Shown here: positions 25,040-38,100 of the stretch, piece after piece
Numbering within the stretch: position 1 is the stretch's first letter
Layout: each line of letters starts with the position of its first letter
Assembly (NCBI RefSeq): GCF_040807025.1
Contig: NC_090981.1
Location: forward strand, 43,007,817 to 43,071,816
Direction: 5' to 3'
DNA length: 64,000 bases
From: Struthio camelus
Lineage: Eukaryota > Chordata > Aves > Struthioniformes > Struthionidae
Notes under the pieces: model-generated
Seen by the model: the letters and a program-made list of their open reading frames with translations, nothing else
Told to the model about the DNA's origin: nothing
Databases searched by the model: none
Translations under genes and position numbers: made by a program

Positions 25040-25311
25040 AATGCACGAAAGTCCGTATCCTCAGCGAAAGTTTAGGGTCCGATCGCCCGCGCTGGGCCGC
25101 TTCGACGGCTCCGCGCAGCCTTCCGGGCGGCCCAGGGCCGCGGGCACCCAGTGCGGCCGCCCCCCTCCCGCCGCCGCCGCGGGACCTGCCTGCGCCAGAC
25201 GGCGGCCCCGGGCCGAGCCCCAACACCGCCGCTGCCCTCGGCCGCCGCCCCCTCGGGCCCCGGGCCCGGCCCGCCACGGGCGGCCTCCATCTCCGCGGCT
25301 CCCGCAGCCAT
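23060..25311 (-). ncRNA. Candidate spliced minus-strand transcript from the 25 kb CpG island (unassigned)
   Basis: I do not recognise a gene here. On the minus strand, starting in the CpG island, exon-like segments with plausible splice sites follow one another: 24853-24969 (acceptor TAACTTCCCCAG, donor CTGTAAGG), 24229-24312 (acceptor CTGCCTGAAAG, donor ATG|GTATGT), 24087-24143 (acceptor GGCTTTCAG, donor AAG|GTATGA) and a last segment from 23436 (acceptor CTTTACCAG) to an AATAAA at 23075-23080. The three internal segments are 117, 84 and 57 bases, all multiples of three. A frame open from the first ATG (25311, MAAGAAEMEAARG) does not continue cleanly through them, so a long non-coding RNA or chance splice-like sites are both possible. 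It would run tail-to-tail with AGGF1. Confidence 0.25.
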
Positions 25312-26140
25312 CTTCTCTCGTCTCGCCAGCAGGCGGGGGGAGGCGGGGGCGAGGGAGGAGCGCCGCCGTTTGGGCCTTCGCCTCTTCTTCCTCCCCAGCC
25401 GCCGGCCGGGGCCGCTGCTGGGTGCCCTTCGGCGGGGCGGCTGGGTCAGGCTCCGGCCTCGTTAAGAGCGGCCGCGCTGCGGGAGCCGGCGTGGCAGCGC
25501 GCTCCGGGCGGCGAGGGCTGCGAGCGGGCGGCAGCCGTGGGCTGGCCGAGGTGCTGGCGCGTGGCCTCGGGCCCGCTGCTGCGGGTCACCGCCGCACCGC
25601 ACCGCGCCGCCCCCCCCCAGGCCTCGGGCCCGCTGCTGCGGGTCACCGCCGCACCGCACCGCGCCGCCCCCCCCCAGGCCTCGGGCCCGCTGCTGCGGGT
25701 CACCGCCGCACCGCACCGCGCCGCCCCCCCCCAGGCCTCGGGCCTGCCGCTGCGGGTCACCGCCACACCGCGCCCCCCCCCAAGGCCTCGGGCCCGCTGC
25801 TGCGGGTCACCGCCGCACCGTGCCCCCCCCCCCAAGGCCTCGGGCCCGCCGCTGCGGGTCACCGCCGCACCGCGCCCCCCCCCCCAAGGCCTCGGGCCCG
25901 CCGCTGCGGGTCTCCGCCGCACCGCGCCCCCCCCCCCCCAAGGCCTCGGGCCCGCCGCTGCGGGTCTCCGCCGCACCGCGCCCCCCCCTCAAGGCCTCGG
26001 GCCCGCCGCTGCGGGTCTCCGCCGCACCGCGTCCCCCCCCCAAGGCCTCGGGCCCGCCGCTGCGGGTCACCGCCACACTGCACAGCGCCGCCTCCCCCCC
26101 CCGCGGCCTCGGGCCCGCGGCGGTGACTTCGGCCGTGCCC
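25040..26140. promoter_or_regulatory. CpG island 1 (orphan)
   Basis: Abrupt change from AT-rich to very GC- and CpG-dense DNA between AGGF1 and PDE8B. The left half (25040-25560) looks like an ordinary promoter island with GGGCGG-type boxes; the right half is a minisatellite. No recognised gene starts here. Confidence 0.8.
25564..26125. repeat. GC-rich minisatellite, ten full units plus a partial
   Basis: Each unit starts GCCTCGGGCCCG and contains CTGCGGGTC, CGCCGCACCG and a run of eight to twelve C. Unit starts are 25564, 25621, 25678, 25735, 25785, 25837, 25889, 25943, 25994, 26045 and 26106 (partial). The first three units are 57 bases and essentially identical; later ones are 50-54 bases, having lost a CACCGCGCCG-like segment; the last full unit is 61. 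Because several units are multiples of three, long open frames run through on both strands, but they are by-products of the repeat. Confidence 0.95.
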
Positions 26141-29100
26141 CTGGGCTCAGGACTCTGGGGAGTGATGCTGATGGGAGCAGCAAGACGTGGCCTGGGACTG
26201 GGGGAGGAGAGGGAAGATGGTGGAGGGAGGAGAAGCAACCCAGGGCTCGCTGTTTCCTCAGAGGCGCCCCGTCGTACTGGCTGGCCGCTCTCTCGGCAGG
26301 GCACGGGGAGGCACGCAGTGCCACTCGCTCATCCCTGGTCCTGTGCACCAAGGCAAAGAATTGGGATTTCGTCCTGAGTTTGTAGTATGTGACGTTCTCC
26401 TACCCAGCAGGTCCGAAGGAGCAGGATGAGTCCTTCAAAGAATGGAGAGAGCATGATCAAAGGCCAAACAGCTGCAAGATGAAACAGAATCCATAAATAC
26501 TATTTTAAAAATACAACTAAATGACTTTTCAAACAGTTGGGATTAGAAATACTGAGAAAAATGCCAGGGAGGAGTCAGCACAACTGACCAAAGGAGCCAG
26601 TGTAGAAGTAGCCTCAGCCTATTCATGGACCAGCAGTATGTCAGCCCCACCAGATCATCTTGTCAAGAACTGACTCCTACCATGCTGTTCTCTGCCCTTC
26701 TGTTGTAAATGTCTCAGCCTCCCTCTGCTTACCCTCCACCCCTTTATCTGTTTTATTCAGGCTGTAAAGACAAAAGAGCAGGAATAGCCGGTAAACTGCC
26801 CAACAGTGTTGAGTTACGCTTACTGTCATTCAGAACTGTAGTAGCAGTTCCTTAACTTTTTGGCAAACCACTAATCTTTCTATTTCATTCTTTAACTGCA
26901 CAATGGAAATAACAGTACCTCTTTAGCACAGAAAGTGTTGCGAGAGGAATTTATGAAGAACCAGCTGGCAGTTGGATACTGTAGCGATGGAGGCCATAGA
27001 TGTATCTATACAGGCAGAAAAAAGCCTTGAAGTAGAGATGGTAAGAAAATCAACAAAGAGTCTAAGTGAGAACGGGCAGTTCAAGGCTGAGAGAAGGAGG
27101 TAATCTGTTACGCAGCCTACACTGCTAGAGGAACTCTGCTCCCAGTTATCCTTGAGATCTGGATTCATGACTTAAGAGAAGTTAGGCTTTCTGGAGAGTA
27201 GCAAGCATGTGAAGAGTTGGACAGTAAGTATTAAATGAGAATTTTGCAAAATATAGGAGTGGTTATTCTTTACTGTAAATGCCAACCTATTGATTGGAAA
27301 GGCTAGAAGGAAGCTTACAGAGACAGCTTTCGTCATGTCCTCTCAAACCTTCCCTAAAGCAGTTGTGCTACCGCAGAGTCAGGTGTCATCAGCCAACGTC
27401 TCCTCCAGTATGGCAAGTCCAGTGTTCCTCTGCACAACATAGGAAAGAAACAATGGCTTTGGAAAAAAAAAAAAAAAAAAGAGTACAATTCACAATGCAC
27501 AAGTAAGTGGCACAGCACTGGGCCATTTTGACTTTTTGGAACATTGTCACATGCTTTATAATGAGCAGTTCTCCCTTGCCTGGCATTACCACCAGGAGTG
27601 TGAACTCCTGGTGTTACAGAACTTTTGCTCAGAGACATGCATGAATAGGGCACCCTATTCCTAGAATATTGGTTTGTAACTGTGACGTTAGGTGCACTGA
27701 TCCTGCAGAAAGGCAGTGAGAGAGAAAATACTGCTGGGGTATTTCTGAGATATGTTTTGTGTGTGTTGGGTGGGGGGGGGAGAAGCGGGGGGCTGAGACA
27801 TCTTCTGATCCTTGTCAACAAAGAGTTGTTTTGGCATGACTGTTGTGGGAAAACAGAGGTTTTGGCTGAGTGAGTTATTTCATCGTGAATGGTTGTTAGA
27901 GCATTCTGCTGAGGAGATCTGTATGAATTGGAAATGATGACCAGGAAGTAACATAGATGGGATTCTTATGTTTAAGTTCAGCGCAAGACAATTCGGTGGA
28001 TGAGGCCCCTCTCTGGCTCTTTAGAGTTCATTTGAAGAGCTTCATGAGAAGGAAAGTAAGAGTTGAGATGTCTTTGAAAAACATGAGTTTTCTGAGACAA
28101 TTGTTCCGTTTTTCATTTTATCGTATAAATGCTTCTGCTTCATTTAAGGCTTCTTCTGTGTTTACAACAAAGACTTAACTTTGGAACTGCTCACAATATG
28201 CATCAGGAGGAAAATCACAAGTTCTTTAAAAACAACTTCAGCCAGTACATGTCCTTAGTGTCAAATATTGGAGGTATTTAAAGAAGGATAGCTTTTCTGG
28301 TGAATTTGAAATATTTGGCATTCATCATGGATCGAGATATTCCATCTATGTTTTACCTTGACTGAGAAATATATGTGAAGGATGAATGCGACTTTCAGTT
28401 TTATCTGCTTTCCCACATATTCCGTACATGTGGCACCCTGTAGAGATCCTGCCACTGGACTGACACCTTACTTGTTCAAACACTGATTTACTTTGAGTTT
28501 TGCCACAAAAAAGAATTGAGTGAGAACTGCATGTGGTTTTGGGCTTGTGATCTTTTGGGTAGCCATTGCCTGTTCTTTCTGCAAAACCAAGGTTAACCTT
28601 TTTCTTCTAAGCCTGTATACTTGGGGTTATTCAGGGGAAAGTGGAACAGTTGCAAAAATATTTAAACAATTGTCTAGAAAATGTGATGGGAGTCTCTCCT
28701 GTTTCTTAGCTGTCCTATGACCTGTATTCAGGAAAATGCTTACTTTCCCCTAGATACTGCTAACACCTGGCTGTGGTAATATTCAAATTCCCGGTATTCA
28801 CCATTAAAACTAATGAACTGTTGAAGCCTAGATAAATCATTTTAGTCATTACAAATAAAGATTAAGAAGGCTTGACTGAGTGTAAGGCTGATTTTTAAAA
28901 TGTTGCAGTAGATGCATTGCAGGAGACCTTTAAGTTTAAGAATGCGGTACACTTGAAGGGGCCTCCTGTAACAGCTGGCAGTATTATTAATAGCTGCCAC
29001 AACTGGTTTAGGTAAAGAATGTGTTTTCTTGGGGGATTTTAACTAATGAGTCATGTCATTTTGTTCACCTTAGGTTTTTGTTGTTGTTTTGCTTTGAAAG

Positions 29101-32100
29101 GAAGAAGTTTTTGTTATGCAGGCGTGAGAACTATAGGCATTGCATCTTGATTTGAAAGCTTGGAAAAGCAGCCCACAAATTCCAAATATAAGGACTGGAG
29201 TCTCCTCTGGGGATGTCAACATTGTCTTCATTTAGTACATGCCAAATCACATCAGCTAGTGGTCTGGACCCAGATATTCATAGGGCAGGGTTAGTAAATA
29301 AATGAATAGAGTGGATGTTTGTGCACAAATCTGTACACATATGCACATGCCCTGACTCTTCTGGCTGAAGGAGAAATTAAAATATTTTTGCCTGGCACCA
29401 GAAGAACAACACAACCCCAAACTAAGAAATGTGTCCCTCTTTCCCAGCACCATCATCCTGCCAAATTGTGTATGTGGCACCACAGCAGTTAGCTAGGGAA
29501 GATCATGCTATTGTCATTCATTTAGGAGCCACGATATGTTTGTTCACCTAAATGAAGCATTTACCCCCTGCTTGTGGTCAGCATTTTGGATGACAGCTGC
29601 ACTAATAGTTGGCATAGTTATAGTGCCAAGCCAAATTGCAGCAGTGGTACAGGTGTCAGGATGCTTGCTTATTTTCAAAACAGTGCACATTTCAGATATT
29701 GAGTATTTCTCATTTGAATGATTATTTTTCGTATTATTTTAAATATAGTTTAAAATAGCCTGAAAATTGGTATCTCTGACAGCTGCACTGGCGTGATTTT
29801 TGACTGGCTTCAGTTAGAGTGTCTCAATCATTTGACAATTAACAATGGTCTTACAGAGCATATTTTGGAATCTGCAAGGGTTATTTAGAGTAAAAATCAT
29901 TTTCTGCGTAGTGGAGACGGTGGTCTTCACTTCAGGCTTTCACACTGGTATTTTTTGCCAGCTACTTGCCGCTTTAAGTCTCCTTTGGTGATGTAAGAAT
30001 TTGGTATCACATCCTTGATGCTTGCATCAATTTTTTTTATGATTGCAGCTCTCCTATGTTCAATTCATTTACTTGGAGTTAAGAGAAATAGAGCCCCAAC
30101 CCTAGATCCTCAAAATGGGAGGTAGTTACCAAATACATCTGAGCACCCTGATATTTATATCACAGACAAAATCAATATGAAAAGTACATTGTTAATATGG
30201 CACTCAGGCCATCAAATGTTGCAGGAATGCAAGAAGTACACTTGCCTGTCCATTTATCAATAATTCCAGCTGCTGGATGCTTTACTGCATGATGCTAACA
30301 ATGTTGTTTCAGATGCAATTTTCTTGCCTCATAATTCAACATATAATTATATTCTCATGCCCTCTTTATTTCCAGAGGCTCTCTACTGCCATTAGTGCAC
30401 AGGAAGGAATGTACTTAGCTAGCAAGAAACTGAATCGGAGTTTTTCTCTTCACTTTCCCTTTTCTTTTCCCCACTCACAGCTCTTCTTCACGCCTTCTAG
30501 TCTGCACCAAAAATCCCGGACTTGGACTTTCCCCTCTTTTCATCATTAGGATCCCCTTGTTGTCTGCGTTGTACCATCCGTTGTACACCAGTACAGCGAC
30601 AAAGAAATATGGAAACAGACGGGAAATATGTCTGAAGAAGTTACAGCAAGTGGTGCTGAGAGCTGAATAAATTTAAATTTATAATTTTAAATTTAAGCAG
30701 ATGAGTCAAGCTACTGTTCTCAAGTCCTGTTCCTTATTCATGTATTTAAAGTCAATCATCACACTTCAGTGCTTTTTTCCAAAGCCTAACTTTGAAGGCT
30801 CTGAACAGTACGTGGCCAGTATCTTATTGTGCTGCTGTGCTCCAAAAGAGGTGAAAAGCCAATATCCTAACCATGTTGGGCTGTTAAAGTTTCCTAAGAG
30901 TTTTTGTACCCATACAAGTATTTTGACCAAATTTCAACCTTGAGAATCAGAACTCCATATGGTTAAATTTTCCCTACGCTTTTTGTCGTTGCTTCTTGGC
31001 AGAAGTAGTCATGCCATGCCTGTGCACTGACATACCATTGCCTCATTCCCCTGCACCAGTGACAGTATTACCAGGAGTACAGTACATTAAGACCACTGCT
31101 TGTTCATCAGCACTTATCTGTACATGGCCATATCAGTGAGGACTGCAGTTACAGCAGTGGCACAGAGGAACAGGCCTGTACAGCAGGTGCAAGGCACAGA
31201 AGAAATTTCTGTGCTCCCCTGGCATGGGCTGTCACAGGTTGCTGAGTGAAGGGATGCAGGGAATCTGTTCTCACCAGTCTGGTGGCCTCAGTACCCTTCA
31301 GAATTGCAGTGGCAGCTGGAAGGGCAGCTGCTTCTCTAGCTGATGATCCGGGGAACCTGAGTTGCCTTAGCTTGGAAGAGTAGATTACATGTCTCCTCTG
31401 CCGTCTGCCTTCCACTAAGCCAAAGCCTTTGGTCTGCATGTAGGAAGAATATTAGAAATTCTGCAAAGACCAGTTTCACCAAATGGATGGCAGTGCTTTT
31501 CCTGCTCATCTACAGCTTCATCTAAACAGCCTTTTCATTTATTGGCCTTCTGAAACCCTGTGCATCCCCACCGTTTGCCCTGTACTGAGCCAGAAGTTAG
31601 AAATGGTCTGGAGGACCATAGCAAGAATGACCAGAGGACTGGAAAACATGACCGAGAGGTCAAGTTTATTCTAAAACCAAAGAAGAGAAAGGAGGCATAT
31701 ACACAGGCTTTGGAGCTGTGGAGTTGAAGAGGACAGCAATCAATTATTTGCCATATCTATGAGCAAAAGCCTAATGTGCAGCAAAAGATGGTCTAGTTTG
31801 GAAAACTTTCCCATTCCATGGAAAGTGTTACGAAATCTCCAGGCGGGGCAGAGGTCTCTGACAGCAGGTTGGACAGCTGTCCCCAGGGGATCCTCTCGTA
31901 CCAGATCCTGCCTCTGAGAAGGAGGCTAGGTTAGAGCTCCTGAAACCTCTTCAAGCCCTGTCCTCCCTGCTATTTCATGCTGCAGGGGACTTGCACAGGA
32001 GCAACCTAGCAATGTTGTTGGATTACCCTGGGGTTAGCTTAGGGATCAGGGAGGGGTCAGGCTAGTTCTTTCCTTGAAATGCTCTCTACCCTTAACTGTA

Positions 32101-35100
32101 AATTTTAAAATACACCTGGATTTTTTTTTTCTCTGGCCTTCATCCTGTTTTTGGTACCTCTCTCAGATTCCATTACTGACATTTGCAAAAGCTACAGAAA
32201 CTTATTTATTTTTCTGAAGACTTTTTCAGAACTAAATGAATTCATACAATTTTACTGACTCTCATACTGTGCAACTTTTGCTTCTTGATGGAGTCAGACT
32301 CCCTGTTTTGCATTTCATTTCAGTGCATTCTGTGAAACTAACTAGAACTTACTAGGAAATTGATTTTTTTCTAAATGATTTTTCTAATTTGTCTCCCTTG
32401 ATCATGTTTTCCAATTCTTCTCTGATTTCACATCTCTCCATGTTCTTGGTCTCAATTTTTCCTGCTGAGTAGTGCTGACTGCTGTGCAGCATATATTTTT
32501 CCTGCACAAACAGCTAGAATGGTAAACATTTCTCTTCAGTCTTTTCTCTGCATTAAAAAAAAAAAAAGTTTGTATTAATCAAGGAAGAACGTGTCCCCAG
32601 CAGTTTCTCTTCAATCTGAGCCTGACATGGAGGTTAATATAACAACTCGCAGTACTGATTTAAGTGCTGCGTCTCTTACTGAGAAAGAAGAGCCTACTAA
32701 GTGAACATCCCTCCATGAAACATTAACCCTTTTGTAAAGACTGGTTTACACATCTAAAACCCTGAAGGTGTTCTTAGCTGAGATAAATCAGCATAGCCCC
32801 AGCTATGCATTTTTACATCAACCAGTCAGTTCTAGAACAGCCCTCTCTTTTACGTTAGCATTCTTATTTCTGACTATGCTGAACTGTAATATTCTGTGAT
32901 GCGAACATCTGTATTGGCACCTGGGGAGGTGGCCAAGCAACTCCCAGCAGATTTTCTTTTAAACAGGCTTCTTTCTCCAGCCTCACCTTTTAATCTTACT
33001 GAGTTTTGATGATTAGTCGCCTAACATTGCTCAGGGAGAACAAATTGCACAAATTCATCTTTTGTTATTAGCTGCCGGGATTCCTGTTGCAGCGGTCCTC
33101 CAAGAGCCTAATGCCCCTTCAGACAGTTTACAGAAATTTGGAAAGAGGAAGTGAATTACAAGATGTGGATTTGAACCTAGGGTAGCCTGAATTCCTTTGT
33201 CTGTGCAGGACCTGGGAACAGGTCTTGTCTGCGCATTTTTGAAGTGGGTTAGTTAAAGCACTGTAAGCCTATATGCAGACCTTATTTTGGCCTGATGGCT
33301 TATTTCAGCATACGTTTGTGCCTGTCTGACCTAAACATAATAAAAATAAGCTGAGTTTAAACTGAAGGAAGACTAATTTTCACAGGCTTTTGCACTAAAT
33401 CAGCTAAATTAGGTTCTAAATCACACTTTGAAAAAAGATTCTACAGCTCTGCATGCCGGCAAGTCCTTAAGCTTGAATTTGCTTGTGTGATGTACAGACC
33501 AGAGAGTACAAAGGGCACTGTTGTTCTCTTCCAGGCTCTGATCCTTGTGTCCCTTTCTTTCTTCACTTGTTATTTTCTCCTGGACCCATGAGGTCATCTC
33601 AGTTTGACTGTTCATTTGTGACTGCAATAATAATTTTTTAGAAAATGTCACATGTGGTGGAAATACCTGTCCCGATACTGTTAACAGCATGGTGAAAGAC
33701 AGGCAGATCCTTACTAGGACAGGTTTGGAAATAGACTCTGGAGATGCTGTTTTCCTTATCTGGGACTCACTCCAGTCTCAAGCCTATTTGCCTGTGTGAC
33801 ATGTCATCAAATCTCCAAAATTCTCAGAGGAAAGATTTGCACTTACAGCTGTATACTGCTCAGTGCCCCCTCTACTTCCCCTCCACCAGCTCATTAACAT
33901 GCATGTCTTTCCTTATTAGTGTTCGTCGTTATGTGAACAGCTGGTAACTGTTCTGTTTTCCTTCTCTTCAAAAAGAAGGCTTCACAGCCATGAGGAAAAT
34001 TAGTGTTAGGTAAAAGCAACTCTTAATACTGACTCCAGGTCCATTAATTTTTTCATTATCGTTATCATCATCATCATCATGGCAAGGGTGGACAGGTAGG
34101 CTGTGGGCCTGATTTTCATGTTACTCGAATGAGTGTAAAAAGAAGAGAAAAACTCTTCTGAAGGTAGCAGGATTACACCAATACAAACCCAGGGTAAACG
34201 TGAGTCAAAATCTGCCTGTCATTACATTTTTACATGGCTGCCTTTAAATATAAGCAGTTTCTCTTCCAAATCCATTTTAACAGTAATTAACTGTAATGAA
34301 GATTTTTTTTTTCTGCTTGCATTTCTCAAATATATGCTCCACCAAAGATCTTAAATGACCCCTCTAGCTGTATATCTTATGATTAAGGTAGAAATTATTC
34401 CTCTCACTTACCGTTCAATAAGGAGAAGATGAGTAAGTAAGAGATAATTGCAAAGTAGGATGACATGTTTGCTAGGGTCCTCACTTTGATTTTTCCCTCA
34501 GTAAATTACTGGTTAAGATGGAATAGGCATTTTTCGTGGATCATGGCTCTGTTCAAGACTCTGTGCAGTAGCCAGGTGACCAGACTTTGTGGACTATCAT
34601 CTGAAACATCTCAGATCTAAAGATCTCCGTCTTACAGGTTGACGACAGTTCTGAAGTGATATTTTACCCTGGACTTTGAAACAGCACATAGGACAGTAAT
34701 TGTCCTCCATGCCTTTCATCCAGGACATAGGATGTTCTCCATTTTCCCATCTCAAGACACAACCCTGAGAGCTTATTTATTTTCCATAGGAATAAGCAAC
34801 AATATACTCATCTCTAGTTTTTCCCTGGTGTGGGAAACTCAGCTGCATACTGTGTGGTAGAGAGGGACTGTACTTTCCACTCTGCCTGTGGAAAAAAAAA
34901 AAGGGAGGGGGTGGTAAGAGGCCTAATCCTAAGGACACAGCCTGACTGAGGGTAAGGGATATCTTCAGTTCTGTAATTTAATAGAGGTGTGCCTCCATTC
35001 ACATGATCTTACACAGAACAGGAGCACTTGGGGATATAGTCTGACACAGAGGGCTGCCTTTCAGCTTTAGGGGCGAGCATTTTTTGTTGTTACTCTTCAA

Positions 35101-38100
35101 ATCTGGTAACTTGGCAAGACAGGTACCAAATACACATATCTCAACTGCAGGATGCCTTATCTATGGTCCTGCCTTTCTTCGGGGAGCCTAAGCCCTGCTC
35201 TAGGATTGATTTGATGTTTCTATGCGTTAAGCATCCCCATAATAACAGATATATCCCTCTTCTTCTACACTGCTCTGTTCAAACAGCTTAGCATTACCAT
35301 GGAGGAGGTTGACTGCGGTCCCAGAGCTGGGAGAACAAAAGAGCTGAAGTTTTATCTGGCACCGCACGGGATGAGAAGGAAGAGAAGTTCATTTCTTCCT
35401 TCCTCTTCCTTTTGCTCACGTTTGCACATGGAGGACCTCAAGAAAGGCAGGTAAGATTCATTTTTTTGAAACACTGCTTTATCTGAAGAGAAGTATTCTT
35501 TCTTCTGCTAATGTATAGTGCTTGCAAGAGGCACAGACATCCCTAAACGTCAGTGCCGGTCCTGCCTCACTGTGGGCTTCATCCTTTAAGCTCTTCCTGC
35601 ACAAGGAGACCTAGGGACCTTCCTGCCCAAAGCTGGCTTGTTCATCACTTCCTGATAACAGATGCCTTCACTATGGCAAAGTTTCCAGCCTGTGTGGTGG
35701 ATCTAGAAATGCCATTTTGCAGAGGCTATCTCCGTAGGAAATAAGAGTTCTTACTCTGTCTGGGATGAGTGATATTAAAAAGAAGTAGGAATCCATAACT
35801 GCAGCACCATGAACTTACTAGCCTACACTTCTTGTATGTCAAACCGCACTAATAGTTAGATACCGTAAGTCAAATACATTGTGGGAAAGAGCAAACATGC
35901 AGCATGTTCAGCACAGATATAAAATGCATTTAACATTTTCCTGAAAATATTAAACTATAATGCTGTGATCTGTGATCACTGCATGATTAGACCAGTCTCC
36001 ATTCCCTTTCCAGATTACATACAAATGTGAAATTGTGAAGAGCCTCTTCTTCAAACCGACCAACTTCTTCAGAATGTATCTGCAGTTAAGTAGCAATATA
36101 CATTGGCACCAAGAGGATTAGAATTCAATTGAATTGACTTCTGCTTGCTTTAAATCTTCCCTCTTTGTTCTTATACTGCCTTATTACTGTTCATTTGACT
36201 CTAATCTCCCTTTTTGAAAGAGCATTAGTTTAAAATAAATTGATAGAATACTTCTAAATGAATAGAAGTCTTTAACCAATAGGGTGACATGAAAATTAAG
36301 GAAATGTTGGGAATACAATGCCAGAAGATAAATGACAAAATATTTTGTGGCACGTTGAGTTACTTTGCTGCCTTTCAAATGGAAAATTCAAGTACAGTGA
36401 CTATCCAAACAAAATCAACCAGATACTACATCTTCTGCTTATTTTTTCCCTGTGATATGACATTTTCATCTGTGGATCTGTTTATCCTCAAACGTATACC
36501 ACTAGAGGGTGCTCAGATAGCAGCCTTCGTGGGAATTTATAAATTGTTCTTTCTGGCTTGATTAGAATTTTTGGCTTTTATGCAGCTAGCTGTGGCCTTA
36601 ATTCTCATCTTCCCAGTTGCTCTGGTTTGTTTATTTGTTTGTTTACTTCTTTGTTTTCCCTCTCTCTCTTTATTTAAAGTTTATGCAAGCTGAGAGACTC
36701 CTGCTGAATGAGTTTCTACTTCGTCATCTTGATGCTATTTTAACGGCATTTGTCAGCACAGCATGAATAGTCTCACTGCGTCCCTCCTCACGTCACAGCC
36801 AAATACGACTTACCACTCCAAAAAAAGGAAACTAGCATTAAATAACAACTTTCCCGTGATGAAAACAGATGTGATAGAATTCAGGAATCCAGGACTATTT
36901 CAGGGTAAGCAAACCTGTAGTATTTGGCTTACTTCTCCTCCGTCCCCTCTCTAAACTGAGCATATTTGTATTCTCTGGACTTAACCATCTTCCATTTCTG
37001 TGCAGAGAGACATTCCAAGTCATAAAATTACTCACTTCGTCACCCATACTAAAAAGTCTAAGCAAATACACAACACAGTGTTAAAGAACCTCCACCAGGT
37101 GAAAGTCTTTGCGATGACTCTAAAAAACCTTGCATGTACACTGTTCATAAGCCCTCCAGGGGCAAGGAGAAGAAATTGTCCTTAGGGAAGCCGGAGTGAA
37201 ACAGCAAGCAATCTACCCTGTAGCTGAACTAGTCTTCATCAATAGTCAGTAACCAGTGTAACACCACATAGTTTACCAGTGCACAATAAAACCCACACGA
37301 CATTGTATTTTGCCAGTTCTGTTCCAGTCTACAAGACAGGTCAAGATATGAAAAAAAAAACAAGTATTGTGAGATTATAGCAGAAAAAAAACTTTTAGGG
37401 GATTTCTGGAATAAATGGACTGAAGGAAAGAGAATACCTTATGGACAAGAACAAATGCGTGTGTAATTGCAGGCAAGTGGATTCAGAGACAGGTGGGAAA
37501 AAGGAGGTAAAGCGTCTGTAATGAAAGGGAAGGAAAAATATCTAGCCACCCTGTGGGTGCAGAACTGGGTGTTTCTGCTGAGTACAGCTCTGCAGGCATG
37601 TTGTGGATTAAATTGTTCAAGGGTAAATCATACTTTTTACTTACATGGGCTAAGAATAAAATATTTCAGGGGCAAAGACGAGGAGTTTTCTTAAATTTTC
37701 AATTAAGTCACTTCCTTTGATAGTGGATTGTGCCTCAGATCCTCTTCTCTATTGAGAAATATCATTATTGACTCCGTGTAGAAAAACAGGATATCACATT
37801 TCCTCAGGGGGGTTTTGTTGAACCTTTGCTGAGGAAAACATAGCTGTATAATGGTGGTCATATTAACTAGTGGCTGATGTTAAACTACTTGTAGGAAGGG
37901 TGATGAGAAGGCAATCCATCCAGTATTTTCTATCAGTCTCGTTCCAGAGCCATGTGAATGAAAGAGCAGTGGTGACTGTAGACAGTGGTCTTCTTGCAAT
38001 GGATAAGAGCAGCGTATGAATACAGTTAGATGGATTTTAGATTGATCGTCCTGCTGCCTGTGGCCGTGAGATAGGATGAGCATGCAAGGATGGTCACAGA

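Noticed and set aside
25027-26385. Long open frames (up to 452 codons) on both strands across CpG island 1
   Set aside because: They run through the minisatellite in several frames at once, with Pro/Arg/Ala/Gly repeats and no domain. Unit lengths divisible by three plus very high GC content explain them.
30668-30697. AT palindrome (TTAAATTTA-type arms)
   Set aside because: Low-complexity AT sequence; no evidence of function.
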